This document shows, in pieces, positions 25,601-32,902 of a stretch of 36,013 nt of DNA (its first letter is position 1; the number at the start of each line of letters is the position of its first letter). The notes beneath the pieces were generated by a model. That model was given only the letters and a program-made list of their open reading frames with translations, searched no databases and was not told the DNA's origin. Source of the stretch: a virus; the IMG/VR virus record IMGVR_UViG_3300046011_005255, positions 1 to 36,013 of that record. One strand, given 5' to 3'. Made by a program: the position numbers and the translations under genes.

Positions 25601-27018
25601 AAATAATCTTTTGCTAAAGGATCAGTAATTAAAGTGTAAATGTCTATTGGTTCCCCTGTATCATTATCTAATTCTAAAAATCTATAAACAGGCCAAGGTT
25701 TTCCTTGATAAATAAAATTGTCTGGGAATTTATAATATGCTTCAAGCAGGATGTGGTCTACTACTGATTGGATGTTGTTAGTAAAGCTACTGGGATCATG
25801 ACCAAAAATACCTAATGATTCTGCTTTTTGTTTTGTCCAAACTTGCTGGTTCTTAAAATGAATTGAATCTGTAGCTAACATATACCATATCATGAATGGT
25901 ACATAAGATTCCCATAATTCAGTTAAAGTTCCTGAAGCATCAATTAATACATCACTAATTATTGAATTCAAAACAAATTGAATACCAACAGAAGTACCTT
26001 TTTTCTTGTAAGCTTCTGTTGCTGATCTTAGTTGTTGTCTCCACTTAGATGCATCAGGTCCTAACAGTTTCCACCCTATTAATTTAGCTAATTGCTCTAA
26101 GTACTCAGGCTCACAATTTTCTATATCGTACAATGATGCTAGTTTTTCAACATTGTTATTTATATCTGCCATCGAGTAGGATATGGCTTTTAAAAATTTT
26201 CTATGTGGACCCTTTGGTTTTAATTCATCTAACAATCCTAACCCATCAATATAATCTATAAAAGCATCTTTTACTTTAAAATCCTGCCTATCCATATATG
26301 CAGGAGAAAAAATTACTTCCAACATTGTTTCTAATTTATCTAATTGCTGCGTTCCACTAGTGTAAGTTCCTACACTTGATAAATAAGAAGTTGGGATGTA
26401 GCTAGAATAGTTATACCACAAATGTCTATTAAAACCTATTACACCATCTAAATCTTTAATATCTCTAGCAATGTACAATCCAGATAATTGAGATGTGACA
26501 TAGCTAGAAGGTTGGTAATTCCAAACTCCGCTAGAATTATTTAAGAAATAAATCCACCCTAAATTATCAATTAAATAATCATGAACAGCAGAAGCCGTTG
26601 CTCCAAATACACCGCTAGTGGTTGTTGCTAAAGTGGTTGCATTTGTTTTAATTTTTGGTTGTAATGTTGCTGATAAGAATTCTGTAAATTGTTCTTGAGT
26701 TTCAAAATCTTCAAAACTATACCCTAATGGGTATAAAATATCATCTTCAAAAGTTTGAGGAGTTATGTAGGTGAGTTCATTTTGTTTTATGAAAAATTGG
26801 CTAATTGAAGATATATCATTTCTACCTGAAACAGGTAAAATAGATGCCATGTTATTAGCTGCATTTATTTGTGTATTTATGATTTGGTCATCTTCTTGAA
26901 TGCCTACTCCACTTAATTCAATATCTTTAGCTTCATATATTTTAGGAGAAAGAATCTCTAAAACCTCTACGAAGTTTCTTTTTGAATATTGATTTGGACT
27001 AGGATTATAAGTATTCAT
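22696..27018 (-). CDS. 7: Giant baseplate wedge protein with a P2 gpI-like domain (gp7-like)
   Basis: A 1440-residue baseplate protein. Residues 225-360 (MLEVIFSPAYMDRQDFKVKD, LKPKGPHRKFLKAISYSMAD, LYDIENCEPEYLEQLAKLIG, then WRQQLRSATEAYKKKGTSVG) match the phage tail protein I family, which pairs with gp6/J-type and gp25/W-type proteins in the wedge. T4 gp7 is about 1032 residues and holds the equivalent place. The remaining 1000 residues are mixed and contain Asn/Tyr-rich beta regions. Residues around 1090-1230 (with GGALGVWIHTDVITAENGDK and WCWTPRKKWELIVYD) could be a carbohydrate-binding-like domain, which I cannot confirm. It overlaps gp6 by one base (TGATG). Confidence 0.75.
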   Translation of the reverse strand: MNTYNPSPNQYSKRNFVEVLEILSPKIYEAKDIELSGVGIQEDDQIINTQINAANNMASILPVSGRNDISSISQFFIKQNELTYITPQTFEDDILYPLGYSFEDFETQEQFTEFLSATLQPKIKTNATTLATTTSGVFGATASAVHDYLIDNLGWIYFLNNSSGVWNYQPSSYVTSQLSGLYIARDIKDLDGVIGFNRHLWYNYSSYIPTSYLSSVGTYTSGTQQLDKLETMLEVIFSPAYMDRQDFKVKDAFIDYIDGLGLLDELKPKGPHRKFLKAISYSMADINNNVEKLASLYDIENCEPEYLEQLAKLIGWKLLGPDASKWRQQLRSATEAYKKKGTSVGIQFVLNSIISDVLIDASGTLTELWESYVPFMIWYMLATDSIHFKNQQVWTKQKAESLGIFGHDPSSFTNNIQSVVDHILLEAYYKFPDNFIYQGKPWPVYRFLELDNDTGEPIDIYTLITDPLAKDYLRIDKSRRSYRSLKVEQNEQGLAYDNSFQIGPEGEGIYIAGSQIPQIEKPVYLSSTGDSKFVFNYRNYRNFPIPPFEEIKYYKECKLDEALISFFTEKVRCLGVGDNLTDAFGNYLRNNTYKLSNVYGAINDFLMFFSAMQNPVNYFEALDMQQGMDFDIQSLWNAKSSHVLINYSATNFSFTKRDITGDSKYALTQTKEVLNKFLPAHAIPILLVDASSPVEDYTTSETSFNTIELKEQQTMYSLVSGVFAGREASGINIRGIFTGTVTPEGLTTFKREEVDALNDLLVSSTNYTNTTPRKSLRRRNYKFVLPQEKYYDRTGFNQPISFDGSSAFALETSKGFIVLGFVASSNSFYPVYDYTNPSGVWDPCENLSSDNTFFGIDTSNTYPCRGAFELDSDAKMIEIGSRHDRYVDRCQIPYIYRAMHSIKENEALARSEIIVSSNTSYNEDSHWKNQALSVANNYINSGVMGINSYSDYENFKFGRGIHLLFKDYKKYFNHGLGPSSIDETGANIFSHTFGPLLYNANFSVEGSAVTTQEGNYIASSLDVIVPIGYGEGSGVFTTCAVNNGYASGTYIASTINSMIVPLEGIFSSGQFGNAEFRNPHILSGIEFVQTSGASRNNKFELIKLDQSLFEQNDDQFLADKLFIKSYSINGLPRLRFDLSAYGSTANTLIKDHYFNLNIKAQIGNDNSTNYGGGALGVWIHTDVITAENGDKLMWCWTPRKKWELIVYDNLTQRILLNDLAHIKNFRTFSVVNDPEFRSDIRERCIGNEVQEYETVTELPPSPIFNYFKENYLENFDIPFDTRNYTIYNNYEYLQIIPVPEHYYKLRNLVHGQDINYYVEIFKLNQPDTSKYLLLSTISLQDLTLKQNSGFQLNYGIETSSIPLVPFVEEARFYTDKEQLRSILRFFNDLIEDPYTSRIAFNSSGILDTSGGSRINYKIHPDLAALAGGGGSQITSLDIVN

Positions 27019-28592
27019 CAGTCTAAGTATTCAACTTTTATCAATAGATTATTAAGTTGTATTAATTCATTAAACTCAACTTTAATATTTTCCATAACAT
27101 TATCTATAGAAGCTATTCTTACTTCTTCTAGCTCAAAAATAACTCTACTTAAATCTGCAACAACTAAAGTTTCACCGAATTCTCTATTATCCACTGCCAT
27201 AAAATCAAGTATGGCATTTCTAACTTTACTCTTAACTATTTGTTCTTTAGGTTGTAATTTTCTATCAACTTTGACAGTAATAATTAAATCTAATGTTCTA
27301 ACTAATCCATCTACAACTACAATCTCATCAGTTACCATTTTCTTGGGTTGCAATGCAGTAATCAACTGTTGTTTAAATGTAGGACTAGCTTTTTGCACTT
27401 GTAAATTGTTTGCTTTTTCTAAAACATAAATATCAATTATATTTCCTGAACAATATGCTTTTCTAGTGACAGCAGAAGCTTTTCCTACTGTTCCATAATC
27501 ACTAATAAAAGTATTTGCAAAAACAGTGTAATCTTCTAAAGTTACGACCCTATCTTGTCTAGCAAAAGTTAAAGGACCGTATTTTTTAGCATGGAACACG
27601 GTTTCTGCATCTGCTCCCCCTGTGGCAGGTGTCGTATTTGTAACTACCCCAGTCCTATTAGCTTGTCCTATTATGTTTGAGTTTATGTAATTTGAAATTA
27701 TGTTTCCTCTACTACCACCACCAACTCTGTATGTCACAATATAAGAAGCATCATCAGGGGGTATTACACCTCTTATTCCGTTACCAAATACGACAGTTGC
27801 TTTATAATCATCATCATAAACTACTTGAAATATTTTTTGAGTAGTACTAGAAGCAAAGAAAATGTTTTCTACTTCTGTGTAAGCTCCTGAAGTCGTTGAG
27901 TCTCCAGTGTTAACATAAACATCTATTGACCCTTCAATGACTGGGCTTTCAGTTAAAGGTATTGTTTTTATTGATTCAGTTGCTGCAAACTCACCTTCAT
28001 CAGAAATCAAACTTCCTTCTTGAAGTACTATATTGGTCCAAGTTAGCCCAGCAGCCCCAACACTTTCAGCTTGGGATAGAGCTATTTGCCCAGTGGAATT
28101 TGCAGTGTCAACAACCCCATTGTTGGTTTTATATACAGTAAAAGCTAAACTAGCACCGTCTTCAGGGGATTTTACTGTTATTGTTCTATTTTCTATTGGT
28201 ATGACTGCATTTCCGGGAGTTCCATTAAATGTTATGGAAGCTTGTGCAGCAGATGATAGGGGACCTTTTAATCTTACTCCAATCAATTGAAATAACTTTT
28301 TAATTGAATTTCTATCTCTAGCAGTTGCTAAATAATTTTCATTAGCTAAAAAGTCTGCTTTCAAAGACATCACAGCCCCCATATAGGCAACTAATTCAAT
28401 CAACATCATTCCTAAATCAGATTCAACAAAATAATCATATTCTAATGGGTAAACTGCTTTTATATAATCAACTAGTGCATCCCTTAAAGATAAGAAATCA
28501 CTAGATGCATAATTAATTAAACTCGCCTTCTTATCGTCTGGAAAGACAACAAGTTTCATAAAATCTGATTGTGCTGTATTCTTAAATGTCAT
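27018..28592 (-). CDS. 6: Baseplate wedge protein, gp6-like (baseplate J family)
   Basis: A 524-residue wedge subunit that, with gp7 and gp25, forms the trifurcation unit closing the inner baseplate ring. The N-terminus has the J-family pattern SFLSLRDALVDYIKAVYP-like (FLSLRDALVDYIKAVYPLEY) and MMLIELVAYMGAVMSLKADF, followed by ANENYLATARDRNSIKKLFQ, the 'L.e..A......................R.sv..l....' signature. Later come VVFGNGIRGVIPPDDASYIV and YRVGGGSRGNI, also typical. T4 gp6 is about 660 residues. It overlaps gp25 by ATGA and the gp7-like gene by one base. Confidence 0.9.
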   Translation of the reverse strand: MTFKNTAQSDFMKLVVFPDDKKASLINYASSDFLSLRDALVDYIKAVYPLEYDYFVESDLGMMLIELVAYMGAVMSLKADFLANENYLATARDRNSIKKLFQLIGVRLKGPLSSAAQASITFNGTPGNAVIPIENRTITVKSPEDGASLAFTVYKTNNGVVDTANSTGQIALSQAESVGAAGLTWTNIVLQEGSLISDEGEFAATESIKTIPLTESPVIEGSIDVYVNTGDSTTSGAYTEVENIFFASSTTQKIFQVVYDDDYKATVVFGNGIRGVIPPDDASYIVTYRVGGGSRGNIISNYINSNIIGQANRTGVVTNTTPATGGADAETVFHAKKYGPLTFARQDRVVTLEDYTVFANTFISDYGTVGKASAVTRKAYCSGNIIDIYVLEKANNLQVQKASPTFKQQLITALQPKKMVTDEIVVVDGLVRTLDLIITVKVDRKLQPKEQIVKSKVRNAILDFMAVDNREFGETLVVADLSRVIFELEEVRIASIDNVMENIKVEFNELIQLNNLLIKVEYLD

Positions 28593-29053
28593 TGGACAAT
28601 AATTTCTATTTCAAATTGAGTCTGAGCTTCTTGGCTTAAAGCTAAAGATAAAATTATTTTTAATCCATGACTACCATCTAAATTAATTTTATCTAATTCA
28701 AAAACACCTATTTTTAATATTTTTACATCCCGAGTGTATCTAGTTATCGAATCTACTATCTCCTCTTTAATTTGATTGAATAATAAAGAGTTTAGTGGTT
28801 GGAATAAAAATTTCTTTAAAGAACACCCAAAAGATGGCAACATAACCCTTTCTCCTCTTTCAGTAAGTAGAAGTTGAGTTATAGAGGATTTTAAAGTTTC
28901 ATATCCAGAAGTTTTTTTAAAGTACCCGCCGTTTGCTGTATATTTACCTATTGGATAATTTAATCCAAAAAACTTCTCTTTAGCCCTAATGGTATCTCTT
29001 AGGACTAGTTGAGTGGTTGGACCGAAAACCCTAACTGTTTGATTATACGCCAT
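28589..29053 (-). CDS. 25: Baseplate wedge protein, gp25-like
   Basis: A 154-residue protein (T4 gp25 is 132) of the gp25/gpW family, the most conserved wedge piece in contractile systems and the sheath-attachment trigger. Key sequence: SSITQLLLTERGERVMLPSF followed by GCSLKKFLFQPLN, the 'I..iL.T..GER...P.fG..l....' signature, then IKEEIVDSITRYTRDVKILK, the usual following helix. The gene lies between the LamG protein and gp6, as expected. The ATG is one base after the upstream stop. Confidence 0.92.
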   Translation of the reverse strand: MAYNQTVRVFGPTTQLVLRDTIRAKEKFFGLNYPIGKYTANGGYFKKTSGYETLKSSITQLLLTERGERVMLPSFGCSLKKFLFQPLNSLLFNQIKEEIVDSITRYTRDVKILKIGVFELDKINLDGSHGLKIILSLALSQEAQTQFEIEIIVQ

Positions 29054-29054
29054 A

Positions 29055-31820
29055 TTAGGTTAAGATATTTTTAAAGTATACACTTTGAGCCTTATAATTT
29101 TTTAAGGCTTCATTACTATCTAGTGGTTTTGCGTAAAATTTTAAACTTCCTATGTGCCCACGCAAGCCACTAGTTATACCCCCTCTGTCACCTCCCATGA
29201 AGTTACCATTTAAATACATTCCATCAGTATACCCGCCTCCAACAATCCAAGGAGTATAGAAAGTATTTAATTTTGGTCCAGCTTTTAAACTTCTGGGACC
29301 GTCAACACTAGAAGTTTGGTATTCAAAACTATTTCTCTTCTTAAAAGAGGGGAGGTCTGGAGTTCCATATTTCTGAACTCCAAAAACCTCACTAACAGCA
29401 GAAGTAGCCATTAATTCTCCATCACAATACATTTTAATTGTGTCTGTTTTTGGATCACATGAAATATTAACTAATACAAATGTTGACGATGCTTGCCCAA
29501 AACTCTTGCCATTGACTGTTGTTGAACAATCAACTTTCATCTTGTAGAAACTTTCAGTTTCATTGCAGTTAGCCTTGTTTATCCAAGAACAAGAACTCGC
29601 ATCTTTTGATTGTGTTGGTGCTATGAAGAAGCTTAAAGAGTTTTGAGGATTATTATCGGAATTATTGTTACTATACCCTAAACCTTCTTTGGTGATTCTC
29701 CTATCCCTAGTGAATCCAATTACAACTCCTTTGGTATAGGAATCTCCATCACTGATAGGTAGGAAATCTAGATCTCTAGGATTACCTAGTTCGTCTAAGG
29801 GGGGACTTGAACCCTCTTTTAGTCCAACATTCTCATTTGCCAATAGAACTTTTGTCAATGAAGATGCTGTAGCACTTAGCCACCCGGTGCCAGCATTTAA
29901 TAGATTTGGAACATGAACCCAACATTCAAAAGTAAATCCATCTGGATTATACATATATTCTCTATATTCTCTCGTATCTGGTAATCTAAGATATGATCCT
30001 AAACCAGAAGCCAATGTTGGGCTGCTCGATTTATTTTTTGTTATTCCTTCTAAGTAAGGAATAGATAATCCCGAGAAATAAACTGAGCTTGCAAAATTAC
30101 TAACTAATTGCAAATTATTATATTTGTTATTAGTCACAGTATTCGTCATAAAAAATTCATTTGACGATGGTTGAACAACTTTAGGCTGCAATAAATTATA
30201 AATTGCAAACAATTTATCCGTTACAACGATATCTGTCAAAGATAGCATCGTACTAGAAGAAGGATCTATATTTTCGTAAATGATAGATCCTATCCCTATT
30301 TCAGGCACAGTTAAATTGATATTTGGAGCCTCTGTGCGTTTTATAGGACTTGAAGTAAATCTAGCCTGTATGGGTAATATAATCCCTTCCAAATCCCCTT
30401 GAGTAAACATCAACCTTCTTTGCTTATCAAATTCTATTGCAAAATCATAATCATTCAAGTATGAAAAATCATTAATAGGGATTTGTCCGGGCTGGAATAT
30501 TTTGGGGGATTCTACTTTGGACTCAAAAACATTGGGTGCTTTTACAGCAATCTCAATTTGTTTTTTACGCTTTCTAATTTTAAAATTATGATAAGATAAT
30601 TCAGAAGCCAAGCTTAGTCTCATGTTTTTTGAAACTGAACTTTCCCCGTTTAAAGCAATTTCATCTGTTAATGCAGAAGATAAATCATAAACTTGTTTAT
30701 CTCTTTGCTGTATTAAATTTTGTAAGAAATGATCTTGTTCATAGTAATTTAATAAAGTTCTACTTTCATCAATCTTATCTGGATCGAATAAAGTATCTTT
30801 ATAATCTTGATATTGTTGGAAAGTTATTGCAGTTCCTTTGCCTCCTATGTTTGGATCAAAATTATATTTCCATCTATCCCCATCAGGGATCACATCTGGG
30901 TTTATACTTAATAAAATCGGATCTAGTCCACCTTTTTGCGAATCATAATACAAACCATCTTTTGTTAGTAAGAAATAACCCCTAGTGCTTATTGGTGGTC
31001 CAAACTCCAATCTAAATATATCTTCTTCTGCTTCTATTTCAGTTCCCGCCCCTGTTCCAATTTGGGGTCTTCTCCCACCTTGTATTAATTCATCTACAGG
31101 CACTCTTTCAAAAGTTGTACCATCTAAAAATTGATCAAATTCTGTTGAGTCTGAAAACTTAGGTTCTAATGTGGGATCTAAACTTCTTTCATATACTATC
31201 TCATTAGTTGTAGCTATGAAAGAATCACATTTATTCATGAAATCTATTGCATTTTGATATCTAACTTTATCCAATGCATATTTTTTTTCTTCTAATTCAA
31301 CCACTTGTGCTGGCGACAACAACTGCTTTTGATTAGCTGAATTACCAGATTGGAACTTTTGCAATTGCTCAAACTTATCAAAACATTCCTCGATCAGTGC
31401 AAATTGATTAGATATACTTTGGAAATTTGCGTACAACTGTGCTCCAAATTGAGAGGCATACGCAAAAGCTTGTAAAGCTCCTGATAAATTTTTTAGAACT
31501 TGTAAAGTATCATTATCTAATTTATCTCTGGTTGAATCTGATCTAAACTTTAATCTACCAGTTTCAGTATCAAATTCTATGATGCCTGTATCAAGCATTA
31601 TTTTTTTAACTATCTCTTTGGTAACTGAATCTGCAAGATCTCTAGCATCCTTAACTTGACCAGTAACATCTGCCAATATGCTAGTTGGTAAAATAGATAA
31701 AGCTTCTTTACCTAAATCAAGTAAACAGTTTGGAATTCCAAAACTAGCTCCGAGTGCTTCAAATGCACCTCCACCTTGGTTCTGTACTCTTAAAAATGTT
31801 TCTAAATCAAATGAAGCCAT
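29055..31820 (-). CDS. Baseplate-region structural protein with C-terminal LamG-like lectin domain
   Basis: A 921-residue protein. Residues 1-210 are largely helical with long heptad-like stretches (ALIEECFDKFEQLQKFQ, VVELEEKKYALDKVRYQNAI). Residues 611-905 look like a concanavalin A/LamG domain: GFTFECWVHVPN, KGVVIGFTRDRR, LSFFIAPTQ, FVLVNISCDPKTDTIKMYCD with GELMATS, PWIVGGGY and the closing GLRGHIGSLKFYAKPLDSNE. LamG folds commonly bind glycans, so a role in contact with host surface sugars or in baseplate decoration is possible. T4 has no counterpart between gp5 and gp25. It overlaps the gp5-like gene by one base (TAATG). Domain call by eye. Confidence 0.75.
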   Translation of the reverse strand: MASFDLETFLRVQNQGGGAFEALGASFGIPNCLLDLGKEALSILPTSILADVTGQVKDARDLADSVTKEIVKKIMLDTGIIEFDTETGRLKFRSDSTRDKLDNDTLQVLKNLSGALQAFAYASQFGAQLYANFQSISNQFALIEECFDKFEQLQKFQSGNSANQKQLLSPAQVVELEEKKYALDKVRYQNAIDFMNKCDSFIATTNEIVYERSLDPTLEPKFSDSTEFDQFLDGTTFERVPVDELIQGGRRPQIGTGAGTEIEAEEDIFRLEFGPPISTRGYFLLTKDGLYYDSQKGGLDPILLSINPDVIPDGDRWKYNFDPNIGGKGTAITFQQYQDYKDTLFDPDKIDESRTLLNYYEQDHFLQNLIQQRDKQVYDLSSALTDEIALNGESSVSKNMRLSLASELSYHNFKIRKRKKQIEIAVKAPNVFESKVESPKIFQPGQIPINDFSYLNDYDFAIEFDKQRRLMFTQGDLEGIILPIQARFTSSPIKRTEAPNINLTVPEIGIGSIIYENIDPSSSTMLSLTDIVVTDKLFAIYNLLQPKVVQPSSNEFFMTNTVTNNKYNNLQLVSNFASSVYFSGLSIPYLEGITKNKSSSPTLASGLGSYLRLPDTREYREYMYNPDGFTFECWVHVPNLLNAGTGWLSATASSLTKVLLANENVGLKEGSSPPLDELGNPRDLDFLPISDGDSYTKGVVIGFTRDRRITKEGLGYSNNNSDNNPQNSLSFFIAPTQSKDASSCSWINKANCNETESFYKMKVDCSTTVNGKSFGQASSTFVLVNISCDPKTDTIKMYCDGELMATSAVSEVFGVQKYGTPDLPSFKKRNSFEYQTSSVDGPRSLKAGPKLNTFYTPWIVGGGYTDGMYLNGNFMGGDRGGITSGLRGHIGSLKFYAKPLDSNEALKNYKAQSVYFKNILT

Positions 31821-32902
31821 TAGTACGCATACACTCCTTCGTAATCACTTTCAGTAGTTCCTATCTGAGGTGAAATTGGTGAGGCTCTATTAGAATTTAA
31901 ATGAATCTGAGAGCCATCTAAATTTACATTGCTAGATGCTTTTAGTTCTATCCCTGCTCCAGCATTAACACTAAAACTTCCTCCACAATTCAAGTTAATG
32001 TTTTGATCTGCATTTATATCTAGATCTCCATTGGTAGTTATCTCAATTTTACCTGATGAAGATATCCTAACTACTGAATTATTTGAGGTAGTTTTTATTT
32101 GGACTATTTGTTCGTCAGCATTTGAATTAGTGCATTCTATATGAATTTTTCCTATTTGCTCTGACCTAGCAAATAAATTAATATCTTTATTATACGATTC
32201 TAGATTGATATTACCATATCTATTGCTGTTTGGCTCCTTGTACGCACCAGAAGACCTGTTACACAATTTGATCTCTCTACCATCATTGACGACTACCAAA
32301 TAGTCTCCATGACGAACAAAGTGTTCTTGGTTGGTGTGGGCTACGCTTTTTATTTCTCTTCCAGCGTCAACAACATTTGATTCAGAAGTAATAGTTATCC
32401 CATCTCCATGATCATTTTTCATAAAGATAGATGCTATTAGTGGGCTATCTATGAATCCAAGTAGTTTACCCGTAAACGAGGTTAGTGCTATTTTTAAATT
32501 AAAATACTCTGGATTATATTCATCAGATAAGACTATTTTATTTCCTTTAGAATCTTTCCAAAATGTTCGCTGAGGGATTCCCCTAGCTTTATACAATTGG
32601 GAATCTAAATTCTCTACAGGATCCTCTAACTCTTTTTTTAATTCATCATTCTCTGAACTTAAATTTTTAGGGGGTTCTAAGAAAGATCCCAAGTAGTAAA
32701 AGAACTCGTCATCATTAGGTCTTACCACTACAATCTTTTGTCCGGGGCTAGGTATTGCTACGAATCCCCCATGCCCTGCACCCAAAAAAGGTGATACATA
32801 AATAATTTCTTTTTCTTCATTACCTAAAGAATTAATATGTGCAAAAAATCTAATACCATCAGAAATCTGCTCTGTTCGTGTTACTTCAGCTATTGAAATC
32901 AT
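31820..32902 (-). CDS. 5: Central spike protein, gp5/VgrG-like, without lysozyme domain
   Basis: A 360-residue spike that pierces the cell envelope. Residues 1-77 form an OB-fold like gp5/VgrG (GFVAIPSPGQKIVVVRPND with the following FFYYLGSF). Residues 230-340 are the triple-stranded beta-helix needle with alternating short repeats: KIEITTNGDLDINADQNINL, SFSVNAGAGIELKASSNVNL and DGSQIHLNS. T4 gp5 (575 residues) has a lysozyme domain between these parts. Here the middle (about 80-225) has no lysozyme signature and is too short, so peptidoglycan cleavage must come from elsewhere, or not be needed. It overlaps both neighbours (ATGA upstream, TAATG downstream). Confidence 0.87.
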   Translation of the reverse strand: MISIAEVTRTEQISDGIRFFAHINSLGNEEKEIIYVSPFLGAGHGGFVAIPSPGQKIVVVRPNDDEFFYYLGSFLEPPKNLSSENDELKKELEDPVENLDSQLYKARGIPQRTFWKDSKGNKIVLSDEYNPEYFNLKIALTSFTGKLLGFIDSPLIASIFMKNDHGDGITITSESNVVDAGREIKSVAHTNQEHFVRHGDYLVVVNDGREIKLCNRSSGAYKEPNSNRYGNINLESYNKDINLFARSEQIGKIHIECTNSNADEQIVQIKTTSNNSVVRISSSGKIEITTNGDLDINADQNINLNCGGSFSVNAGAGIELKASSNVNLDGSQIHLNSNRASPISPQIGTTESDYEGVYAY

